In this document: piece by piece, positions 1 to 4,867 of the stretch | Numbering within the stretch: the stretch's first letter is position 1 | Layout: each line of letters starts with the position of its first letter | From: JAPOPJ01 sp964538885 | GTDB lineage: Archaea; Thermoproteota; Nitrososphaeria; Nitrososphaerales; Nitrosopumilaceae | Length of the DNA stretch: 5,036 nucleotides | Direction of reading: 5' to 3' | Assembly: GCA_964538885.1 (NCBI GenBank) | Contig: CAZIHR010000001.1 | Span: 1 to 5,036, forward strand | Program-made: the position numbers and the translations under genes | The notes under the pieces: generated by a model | Database searches by the model: none | What the model was told of the DNA's origin: nothing | The model's input: the letters and a program-made list of their open reading frames with translations, nothing else

Positions 1-1920
1 GCATTATACGATTCCTACATTAGATCAATACGCTGGGCATCAGATAGGATAGGAGAGTCGGGCATTATCGGGTTTGTCACAAATGGTAGTTTCATAAATT
101 CTGAAGCTGCAGCTGGCGTGCGCGCCTGTTTCCAAGATGAATTTACGGACGTGTGGGTATTTGATCTTTTGGGGAAAAAGGGTGTTGAAGGACATGGACG
201 CAACATCTTTGAATATTCAGGAGTCAGTACAGGCGGTACAACTACTCAGATAGCTATTATCATTCTAGTGAAAAATCCCAACAAGAAAAAACATACTATA
301 CATTATACTGCATTGACAAAAGCAGACTATAGTGGACCTGATAAACGAGCAAAGGTCAAAGAATTTAGTTCCATCAACGGCATCTCAGACTGGCAAATAA
401 TACTGCCTGATAAGCATCATGACTGGCTGGACCAAAGACATGATGAATTTCGTGATTATTTACCAATGGGCAGCAAAGACGCAAAGGCAGGTAAGGGTAA
501 TGCTGTGTTTGGGGAATATTCCAGAGGTGTGGGCACAAGTCGTGATGTTTGGGTGTATAATTCATCACAAAAAGAATTGGCAAAAAACATGAAACGTCAT
601 ATTGATTATTGCAATTCTCAGAACCTAGATAATCCCACATTCGATCCCAAAAAAGCAAAATGGACGGCAGAGTTATTACATGCCTTAAAACGAAGCATTA
701 CAAAACCCATCTTTAATAAAAACAAAATCAGACATGCTTTATACCGGCCATTTTTTAATCAAATGTTATATTTTGATGAGGCATATAATTCTGCAAGGTA
801 TCTAATCCCAAAATTCTTCCCAGAAAACGACACCAAAAACCAAGTGATTTCGGTACCATACCATGCGGATGTAGAATTCTCTGCAGTCATAACTGACAAA
901 ACACCCGACATACAACTAAACAAAAATGGCCAAGCCTTCCCCATGAAAATTAAAAATAAGGACTTCAAAGTGAGAGAGAGAGCCGCGCAATCTGTGCATA
1001 ATAGTGTCATACAAGAACCCAACAGGGTTCTCAGTCTTCATAACAGATTTGATTCCAGATCTAAATTCAGTAAGCCCAACCCAAGTATTTCCGATGAAGG
1101 TACAGGCAGAAAGGCAGTAGGGGGGGAATCTGGCAATTATAGTACCATACAAAATTCAGGGAGAATTCTCAGTCTTCATAACGGACATAACACCAGACTT
1201 GGAAGTAATTCATCACGGCCAAGTATTTCCAATGAAGGTGATGAAATGATAGACAACATCACAGACTATGCCCTAAATGAATACCAAACATTTTACAAAG
1301 ATAATACAATCTCAAAAGAGGACATCTTCTACTATACCTATGGCATTTTGCACCACCCCGAATACCGCAAAAAATATGCAAATAATCTAACTAGGGAACT
1401 GCCTCACATCCCAATGGCACCAGACTTTCATAGCTTTTCAAAGATTGGCAGGAATCTGGCAGATCTGCACCTCTCATGGGAAACTGGTCCAAGATATGAT
1501 TTAGGCAGACCAAAAGAAGAATTCGGAGAATATCAAAAGATGGCATTTGCTAGAACAAAAGATAAAACAACTGGTAGAAGCATGAACGATTCTACCAAAT
1601 TAAAAATCAATGGCAAACTAGCATTTGAAAATATCCCCCAAACAAATTACAAAGTCAATGGCAGAACCCCATTGGAATGGGCAATAGACAGATACAAAAT
1701 AAAAAAAGACAAAGAGAGCGGCATAATTAATGATTCTACAAAAATTGATGAAACTCCAATAGATATCATACCATTAATAGAACGGCTGATTTATGTTGGT
1801 GTGCAATCAGACAAATTAATTTCCAAACTACCAAAAGAGTTTGAGCCAAAAGAGTGGACACCTAAAAAAAGTGGGTTGGATAAATATGCCAACGGCCCTG
1901 CTCAAAGTAAAATTATGTAA
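1..1920 (+). CDS. Type ISP restriction-modification protein, C-terminal part (5' end outside window)
   Basis: The frame is open from base 1 and ends at TAA 1918-1920, giving 639 residues. The V at residue 40 (GTG, 118) is internal, not a start. Residues 2-31 (YDSYIRSIRWASDRIG, then GIIGFVTN..F) match the segment just after the NPPY motif of N6-adenine methyltransferases in type ISP helicase-methyltransferase fusions. Residues 181-187 (RDVWVYN), 249-259 (RPFFNQMLYFD), 298-314 (TDKTPDIQL..GQAFP), 420-456 (ITDYAL...YGILHHPEYR) and 485-494 (NLADLHLSWE) follow the conserved order of the C-terminal target-recognition region. Whole proteins of this kind have about 1500-1600 residues, so nuclease, helicase and the catalytic methyltransferase motif lie upstream, unseen. 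Such enzymes methylate one strand of an asymmetric site and translocate and cleave unmodified DNA. Residues ~315-417 are an abnormal repeat-bearing insert. The gene converges on the ATPase operon. Family assignment is from remembered motifs; substrate is unknown. Confidence 0.82.
   Translation, partial: ALYDSYIRSIRWASDRIGESGIIGFVTNGSFINSEAAAGVRACFQDEFTDVWVFDLLGKKGVEGHGRNIFEYSGVSTGGTTTQIAIIILVKNPNKKKHTIHYTALTKADYSGPDKRAKVKEFSSINGISDWQIILPDKHHDWLDQRHDEFRDYLPMGSKDAKAGKGNAVFGEYSRGVGTSRDVWVYNSSQKELAKNMKRHIDYCNSQNLDNPTFDPKKAKWTAELLHALKRSITKPIFNKNKIRHALYRPFFNQMLYFDEAYNSARYLIPKFFPENDTKNQVISVPYHADVEFSAVITDKTPDIQLNKNGQAFPMKIKNKDFKVRERAAQSVHNSVIQEPNRVLSLHNRFDSRSKFSKPNPSISDEGTGRKAVGGESGNYSTIQNSGRILSLHNGHNTRLGSNSSRPSISNEGDEMIDNITDYALNEYQTFYKDNTISKEDIFYYTYGILHHPEYRKKYANNLTRELPHIPMAPDFHSFSKIGRNLADLHLSWETGPRYDLGRPKEEFGEYQKMAFARTKDKTTGRSMNDSTKLKINGKLAFENIPQTNYKVNGRTPLEWAIDRYKIKKDKESGIINDSTKIDETPIDIIPLIERLIYVGVQSDKLISKLPKEFEPKEWTPKKSGLDKYANGPAQSKIM
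972..982 (+). repeat. (GA)5 dinucleotide tract in coding sequence
   Basis: Five GA units plus a final G lie at the upstream edge of the repeat insert of the type ISP gene, encoding part of VRERAA. It is short, but it is a second potential slippage site within 150 bp of the G7 tract. Confidence 0.7.
1000..1239 (+). repeat. Two imperfect 138-bp-pitch (46-codon) tandem repeats inside the type ISP gene
   Basis: Copy 1 spans about 1002-1101 and copy 2 about 1140-1239. TTCTCAGTCTTCATAAC occurs identically at 1028-1044 and 1166-1182, and CCAAGTATTTCC at 1081-1092 and 1219-1230, always offset by 138 bp. By-eye alignment over 100 bases gives about 66% identity without gaps; at protein level 16 of 34 residues match, with cores LSLHN and PSIS.EG. 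The offset is a multiple of three, so the frame is kept. The repeats fill a hydrophilic Ser/Asn/Arg-rich stretch between the conserved FP and ITD motifs, where relatives, as I recall them, have only a short linker. Confidence 0.8.
1120..1126 (+). repeat. G7 homopolymer tract in coding sequence
   Basis: Seven consecutive G bases lie in the insert of the type ISP gene, between the two 138-bp repeats, in a gene that is otherwise AT-rich. The tract is read in frame here. Slippage by one base would truncate the protein and remove the C-terminal region after residue ~375. Confidence 0.85.
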
Positions 1921-1930
1921 TTTTTTCCCT
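1918..1930 (+). terminator. Poly-T terminator of the type ISP gene
   Basis: Six T bases (1921-1926) follow the stop codon TAA immediately. Archaeal transcription ends at T-runs without needing a hairpin, so this is a credible 3' end for the gene. Confidence 0.5.
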
Positions 1931-1945
1931 GAAATTTTCAGTCTT

Positions 1946-2170
1946 CTAGAAATTCAATATCAAATTTGAATAATTATATTCTTTTAAGAATATAACATTT
2001 TTACCTTGCCAATTAAACTGAAAAAATCTCCGTTCTAGAGAAAATAAAATAAACTCCACACAAATTGTAACCACAGCTAAATTTACAACAGTAAACATCT
2101 CTTTTACACCATAGAGATTATGCGTAATCGCCGACCAAAATTTTTTCTGGTAAAAACCATGCAAATTCAT
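1946..2170 (-). CDS. Doubtful small membrane-segment ORF, possibly an ABC permease C-terminal remnant
   Basis: This 74-codon minus-strand ORF has one strongly hydrophobic stretch at residues ~26-45 (FTVVNLAVVTICVEF onwards), followed directly by LERRFF. That layout resembles the last membrane helix and basic tail of SsuC/TauC-type ABC transporter permeases, and I use that only as a suggestion. The frame is closed upstream by a TAG near 2209, so no longer permease can be read. No Shine-Dalgarno sequence is visible. An AT-rich stretch (2181-2206) upstream could hold a TATA box, but the region is AT-rich throughout. It may be a relic, a small membrane protein or a chance ORF. Confidence 0.22.
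   Translation of the reverse strand: MNLHGFYQKKFWSAITHNLYGVKEMFTVVNLAVVTICVEFILFSLERRFFQFNWQGKNVIFLKEYNYSNLILNF
1952..2002 (+). terminator. AT-rich palindromes with a T5 run, secondary terminator-like element
   Basis: ATTCAA (1952-1957) pairs with TTGAAT (1966-1971) and contains the perfect palindrome TCAAATTTGA (1960-1969). A second inverted repeat, TATATTCTT (1975-1983) with AAGAATATA (1986-1994), is followed by T5 at 1998-2002. This could act as a backup terminator for the type ISP transcript. The stems are AT-only apart from two or three pairs, so they are weak. Confidence 0.35.
2116..2129. repeat. Near-palindrome GATTATGCGTAATC (GATTAYRCRT motif, copy 1)
   Basis: The half-sites GATTA and TAATC flank a TGCG centre. 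With flanks, ATAGAGATTATGCGTAATCG (2111-2130) matches a site at 4849-4868 at all but two positions. It lies within the doubtful 74-codon minus-strand ORF. It could be a protein-binding site. Confidence 0.45.
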
Positions 2171-2176
2171 GCGTAA

Positions 2177-2206
2177 ATTGGATAATTTTTGATTGGGATA
2201 ATTTTT
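2177..2206. repeat. Short direct repeat ATTG(G)GATAATTTTT x2
   Basis: ATTGGATAATTTTT (2177-2190) is followed by ATTGGGATAATTTTT (2192-2206), a tandem pair differing by one G. The second copy runs into CTAGGTGATTATGCAT, the next copy of the GATTAYRCRT motif. Confidence 0.6.
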
Positions 2207-2222
2207 CTAGGTGATTATGCAT
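2203..2222. repeat. TTTTCTAGGTGATTATGCAT, direct repeat unit and GATTAYRCRT motif copy 2
   Basis: This 20-mer matches 2344-2363 at 18 of 20 positions (offset 141 bp). It ends nine bases upstream of the TATA-like box at 2231-2240, so it could be an upstream regulatory site for a plus-strand promoter. Confidence 0.5.
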
Positions 2223-2230
2223 GAGCTCTT

Positions 2231-2240
2231 TGATATATAA
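2231..2240 (+). promoter_or_regulatory. TATA-like box TGATATATAA (plus strand)
   Basis: TATATAA (2234-2240) fits the archaeal TATA consensus well. The usual ~26-bp distance predicts a transcript start near 2263, ~18 bases before an ATG at 2281. The T-rich run 2253-2265 lies between. It would serve a small plus-strand transcript inside a gap where no promoter is needed for the flanking genes, since both end there. Confidence 0.35.
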
Positions 2241-2280
2241 GACTGCACACAATTTTTTTGTTTTTGTAACTTTGAATCAT

Positions 2281-2355
2281 ATGGTATGGTGTGATGGTTG
2301 TTCAATTTTGCACATATGTTATGTGTGTCTTTATTTAGACAAATTTTGTAGGTGA
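2281..2355 (+). CDS. Possible 24-residue cysteine-rich microprotein
   Basis: ATG 2281 to TGA 2353-2355 encodes 24 residues with cysteines at 4, 7, 13, 16 and 23. The pattern is C-x2-C-x5-C-x2-C, like a minimal zinc knuckle (WCDGC...CYVC). It lies between a TATA-like box (2231-2240) and a hairpin followed by T5 (2371-2412), which together outline a transcript of about 150 nt. No Shine-Dalgarno sequence is present. I do not recognise it, and an ORF this short can occur by chance. The same interval could instead be a non-coding RNA. Confidence 0.2.
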   Translation: MVWCDGCSILHICYVCLYLDKFCR

Positions 2356-2363
2356 TTACGCAT
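2344..2363. repeat. TTTTGTAGGTGATTACGCAT, direct repeat unit and GATTAYRCRT motif copy 3
   Basis: Partner of 2203-2222, with two mismatches. It overlaps the last codons and TGA of the possible 24-residue microprotein and sits just upstream of the hairpin at 2371-2408. Confidence 0.5.
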
Positions 2364-2370
2364 ACGCTTT

Positions 2371-2412
2371 AGTTCATACAACGCCAGCGTTGCTATACCT
2401 CATGAACTTTTT
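2371..2412 (+). terminator. Two-part hairpin followed by T5
   Basis: The outer arms are AGTTCAT (2371-2377) and ATGAACT (2402-2408). The inner arms are CAACG (2379-2383) and CGTTG (2388-2392) around a CCAG loop. TTTTT at 2408-2412 follows on the plus strand. It is the strongest stem in this AT-rich gap and may end a small plus-strand transcript; the minus strand shows no T-run after it. Confidence 0.45.
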
Positions 2413-2435
2413 GCTTTTAGCTATAGTTGGAAATG

Positions 2436-2888
2436 TCAGGTGCTGGATGCAATTTTAGTAAAAATTTTTTGAAAAGATGCCCCACATACGTGGCGATGGA
2501 TGCGGTATTTTTTATTTTTTATATTCACTCTTTCATGGCAGAGTCTACCGGCTGCAGCGTAGTTGCTATATTTTTTTGCAAGTAGAATAAAATAAAGATG
2601 AGGATTACTTATGTCCATATCAGTAGCAATCTTTAGAGCTTGTTTTCCACCGTTTGTTAGTTTTTCTACTATATCTGGTACGTTTAGAGAACTGCTTTTT
2701 AATTCTGCCATTACAATATGTGTGTTTTCTTGGATTATGATACAATCACAAATCTTGATTTGACGCACAAGTTTCTCCCCCTTGAATATGACAGGTTCTT
2801 GTTTCACATCAATTAGCAGACGACAACCCCTATCACAACATGTTTTGCTTTTAGCATCATTGTGGCTATAAATCTTAGATATCGGCAT
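2436..2888 (-). CDS. Small PD-(D/E)XK nuclease-like protein paired with the ATPase
   Basis: The protein has 150 residues. D48 (ICDCIII) and E62-L-K64 (MAELKSS), 14 residues apart and each on a predicted strand, form the D...ExK active-site pattern of the PD-(D/E)XK nuclease fold; Q83 in the following helix (GGKQAL) could be an accessory residue. Seven cysteines (17, 18, 22, 47, 49, 117, 135) are present, with an ending KKYRIHRHVCG that I associate with homologues next to ATPases in other archaea. The ATG (2888-2886) overlaps the last codons of the ATPase by 14 nt, so the two are probably translationally coupled and act together. No signal peptide or membrane segment is seen. A DNA- or RNA-cleaving effector is inferred. 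It could instead be an inactive partner, since the conserved acidic residue before the first strand is not obvious. Confidence 0.6.
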   Translation of the reverse strand: MPISKIYSHNDAKSKTCCDRGCRLLIDVKQEPVIFKGEKLVRQIKICDCIIIQENTHIVMAELKSSSLNVPDIVEKLTNGGKQALKIATDMDISNPHLYFILLAKKYSNYAAAGRLCHERVNIKNKKYRIHRHVCGASFQKIFTKIASST

Positions 2889-4401
2889 AGGTCTTTTTCA
2901 ATAATTCCTTTTGCAATGTTATTGATTCGTCGTTGAGATCTTCAAGCACTGAAATAAACTCTTCTTGAGATATGCCATATTCACTGTTTTTTTCTATCTC
3001 ATGTATGAGGTATCCGCCCTGCGATCTTTTGAAGATGTATGGGGACACTTCATCAGGCAACAGGTATTCGTTCTTGTATGACTTGTGCTTGATTCTTGAT
3101 TTAGAATCTGTCATTCCCGCCACCATGTATTGGCCCAGCCGCTCAATAAGATATGCACTATGTGTCGTGATCAGGACATTAAGTCCAGCGCGGATCATTT
3201 TGACGATGTTTTTGGCCATCTTAGATTGGTTCATAGGGTGTAAATGGGCTTCTGGTTCCTCAATGACCAGCAGATCTCCCTTGTCTGCAATATATTTCAA
3301 GTACATGGATAATGGAGCCACCTCAGAGATTGTGGAAGATGCTCGGTGAATTGGTATCTGGTGCCCATCGGAGGTATATGTCATCTCTGGGAACTTGTCT
3401 CTAGATCTTGGCAGATCGATGCTGCCAGCAAACAAGTCATGCTCCATTTGTTTGGCAATATTAGCAAGTGTACCTTCCTGTTCCGGGATAGTGATCAGGT
3501 CAGACACAAAGTCAGCTATTGTTCCCGTTAATGTATGAGTGGGGAATGTGTCTTCTGCTCTAGATTTTATGGATACCAAGCTTGCTGCAATTATTTTGTA
3601 TGTTTGCAATATTCCAGATCTGGCTGCTGGAAGGTAGTGTGAGTCCAGAGATGGTTGTAACACAACAGACCATATATGGTTGTATAGCATATGCGGCACA
3701 AATGTTATCATATTTGGTGTTATGTTGATGATGGTCTCAGTTTTGTTTTCTTGAACGAGCTTACTTGACACATTGTTAAATAGCTTAATCGTAAATTTCT
3801 TGTTTGCCATGCTTGATTTGGCACTTACTTTCTTCTTGATTGTGACATTAACTGTATTTTGGTTTGACAGGGTTATTCTTATAGAAGTTTTTCCCCTCTT
3901 GACCAGTTTCTCAAGATCCGACTTGAAGTTATACGATAACTGCTCACCAATTTTTTTGCTAAAACTTTGCATGCAGATATCATGTATTTTTGTTGTTATT
4001 GTAGATGGTACTGTCATATGCATCTTACTTGTTACGCTCGGCAATTGACCGGCAAGATCATTTACGAGATCAGGACTCAACGTTTCAGGATCGAGATGAG
4101 TATTTCTAGATGCACGTAAAAGAGAGTGAAGCAGAACCGAGACATAGGATTTACCGGAGTTGTTAGGCCCTATGAATATAGTCAATGGCTTGAGTTGTAC
4201 GGTTCCCTTTTTTACCGGTCCAAAGTTCTCCAAATCTATCTTTAGATCTAAAGGTTTTGTCACATGCTCACTAGTGTTTGTCGAATTCTTCTTGGATGTG
4301 ATGGATTTCATCATCTTTCCTATTGAATCTATGATTTGTAGATATTCTAATTCTATCATGTTGTGCTGCTTGACACCGTTCTGTTTACTCACCACATGCA
4401 T
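2875..4401 (-). CDS. AAA/ABC-type ATPase (SMC/OLD-like head domain), probable defence ATPase
   Basis: The protein has 508 residues. DLENFGPVKKG (56-66) precedes Walker A GPNNSGKS (78-85). YLPAARSGIL (256-265) and the signature-like SSTISEVAPL (355-364) follow. Walker B is GDLLVIEEPEAHLHP (375-389) with E381/E382, and the H-loop is ITTHS with H415. This is the order of a complete split ABC head, as in AAA_15/AAA_21 ATPases. Residues ~90-350 are the variable middle. The C-terminus (~440-508) has DEVSPYIFKR...GISQEEFISVL but no TOPRIM motif, so it is not an OLD nuclease. It is cytoplasmic. It is the first gene of an operon with the nuclease-like gene. The ATG at 4401 gives the longest form, but the TATA-like box (4413-4422) predicts initiation near 4391, inside the ORF. 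M15 (ATG at 4359) is therefore a good alternative (494 residues). ATPase assignment is firm; a role as infection sensor is inferred. Confidence 0.85.
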   Translation of the reverse strand: MHVVSKQNGVKQHNMIELEYLQIIDSIGKMMKSITSKKNSTNTSEHVTKPLDLKIDLENFGPVKKGTVQLKPLTIFIGPNNSGKSYVSVLLHSLLRASRNTHLDPETLSPDLVNDLAGQLPSVTSKMHMTVPSTITTKIHDICMQSFSKKIGEQLSYNFKSDLEKLVKRGKTSIRITLSNQNTVNVTIKKKVSAKSSMANKKFTIKLFNNVSSKLVQENKTETIINITPNMITFVPHMLYNHIWSVVLQPSLDSHYLPAARSGILQTYKIIAASLVSIKSRAEDTFPTHTLTGTIADFVSDLITIPEQEGTLANIAKQMEHDLFAGSIDLPRSRDKFPEMTYTSDGHQIPIHRASSTISEVAPLSMYLKYIADKGDLLVIEEPEAHLHPMNQSKMAKNIVKMIRAGLNVLITTHSAYLIERLGQYMVAGMTDSKSRIKHKSYKNEYLLPDEVSPYIFKRSQGGYLIHEIEKNSEYGISQEEFISVLEDLNDESITLQKELLKKTYADI

Positions 4402-4412
4402 ATTCTACTTGG

Positions 4413-4422
4413 ATTTTAAATA
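4413..4422 (-). promoter_or_regulatory. TATA-like box of the ATPase-nuclease operon
   Basis: Read on the minus strand it is TATTTAAAAT, preceded by ATTAAAC, a possible BRE. Its centre (~4418) is only ~17 bases from the first ATG (4401), closer than the ~26 bp usual for archaeal initiation. Either transcription starts downstream of that ATG or another box is used. Confidence 0.45.
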
Positions 4423-4443
4423 GTTTAATCCTAAGTCAGTAGA

Positions 4444-4589
4444 CGGAAATGTGCGCCCCAGACGGCATCCAAATTGCGGGAAGTGCAGGTGATTGGCGGA
4501 TGCCACCCACCGTGATCATGCAAAGATCCATGTGACGGCATCCCGGCCCTCCCTAATGTGTATATGGAAAAAGGCGGACATGTGCGCCA
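4444..4589. repeat. GC-rich block with crossed direct and inverted repeats
   Basis: CGGAAATGTGCGCC (4444-4457) recurs as CGGACATGTGCGCC (4575-4588). GACGGCATCC occurs at 4461-4470 and 4534-4543. GGATGCC (4498-4504) can pair with either GGCATCC copy (4464-4470 or 4537-4543), so two exclusive stems are possible. The block is ~58% G+C, unlike the AT-rich gap DNA. It could be the left end of the decayed mobile element beside it or a structured RNA; I recognise no known RNA family. Confidence 0.4.
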
Positions 4590-4724
4590 TTGGGAAGCAG
4601 GTACGCGGATACTAAATGTCTTGTCAGCCATCATGAAATCCGCCGGCATCGAATTCTCGTCTGCGCACAACGCGTGTTACGGGCTGCAGGAATGGATGGC
4701 AATCCTAGTTTAGATGTGCAGTCA

Positions 4725-4755
4725 GTTCCTGACGGCGGAGTCCGCTGTCAGGAAC
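4725..4755. repeat. 31-nt near-perfect inverted repeat
   Basis: GTTCCTGAC (4725-4733) pairs with GTCAGGAAC (4747-4755), and GCGG (4735-4738) with CCGC (4742-4745), with a G-T pair between and a three-base loop. It gives a stem of about 14 pairs including the wobble, the strongest hairpin in the window, and lies inside the transposase-like remnant. Confidence 0.8.
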
Positions 4756-4775
4756 CTCAGAAACACGCAGACAAT

Positions 4776-4816
4776 TCCGTCAGAAAAGTGGTTCTGCAAC
4801 ATGACGGGCACTATCA
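4776..4816. repeat. Nested inverted repeat CCGTCA / TGACGG with CAGAA / TTCTG
   Basis: CCGTCA near 4777 can pair with TGACGG near 4802-4807, enclosing CAGAA and TTCTG, which pair around AAGTGG. The arms overlap, so not all pairs can form at once. It is the second of three consecutive hairpins in the GC-rich remnant. Confidence 0.4.
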
Positions 4817-4826
4817 GCCGGGACGC

Positions 4827-4843
4827 GACAGAGTCCGTCTGTC
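4827..4843. repeat. Hairpin GACAGA-GTCCG-TCTGTC
   Basis: Perfect 6-bp arms (4827-4832 and 4838-4843) around a five-base loop, the third hairpin in a row at the right-hand end of the GC-rich island, just before composition falls to AT-rich. Confidence 0.65.
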
Positions 4844-4853
4844 ATATAATAGA

Positions 4854-4867
4854 GATTATACATAATC
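4854..4867. repeat. Near-palindrome GATTATACATAATC (GATTAYRCRT motif, copy 4)
   Basis: Together with its flanks it matches 2111-2130 at all but two positions. It ends 13 bases before an AT stretch, ATAATTTTTCTA (4881-4892), which is also found at 2198-2209 beside motif copy 2. It lies ~40-65 bases upstream of the ATGs of the next gene, a plausible operator position, although it also falls within the end of the transposase-like frame. Confidence 0.45.

Noticed and set aside
877..893. Possible third copy of the 138-bp repeat upstream (TTCTCTGCAGTCATAAC)
   Set aside because: It encodes the conserved EFSAVITD motif of the family; similarity is confined to a few bases, so it is coincidence.
374..1152. 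Three minus-strand ORFs of 78-94 codons opposite the type ISP gene
   Set aside because: They lie wholly antisense to a conserved protein, resemble no family and have no promoter-like sequence; they are shadows of the real frame.
1000..1239. CRISPR-like repeats
   Set aside because: Only two diverged copies, in frame within a gene, with no regular repeat-spacer layout.
955..1251. Insert in the type ISP gene as an intein
   Set aside because: It has no Cys/Ser splice start, no HN-Cys/Ser/Thr end and only ~100 residues of repeats.
2875..4401. ATPase as an OLD-family nuclease
   Set aside because: No TOPRIM motif is visible after the H-loop; the ~70-residue tail is too short for that domain.
2436..4401. 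Identification as PARIS
   Set aside because: The ATPase layout is similar, but the partner lacks the TOPRIM-like AriB features and instead shows an ExK pattern in a protein of only 150 residues.
2972..4423. Plus-strand ORFs of 61-125 codons opposite the ATPase gene
   Set aside because: All are antisense to a protein with intact Walker motifs and have no sign of their own expression; the hydrophobic runs are reverse translations of ATPase codons.
4711..4713. TAG read through as pyrrolysine
   Set aside because: Nothing in the window suggests pyrrolysine genes, and the frame soon ends at TAA without a catalytic domain; decay is simpler.
4431..4865. Overlapping ORFs in other frames of the GC-rich island (minus 4431-4670, plus 4590-4865, plus 4449-4535)
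   Set aside because: Sequences are His/Pro/Arg-rich and not protein-like. The frame starting at 4564 gives the more convincing, transposase-like text.
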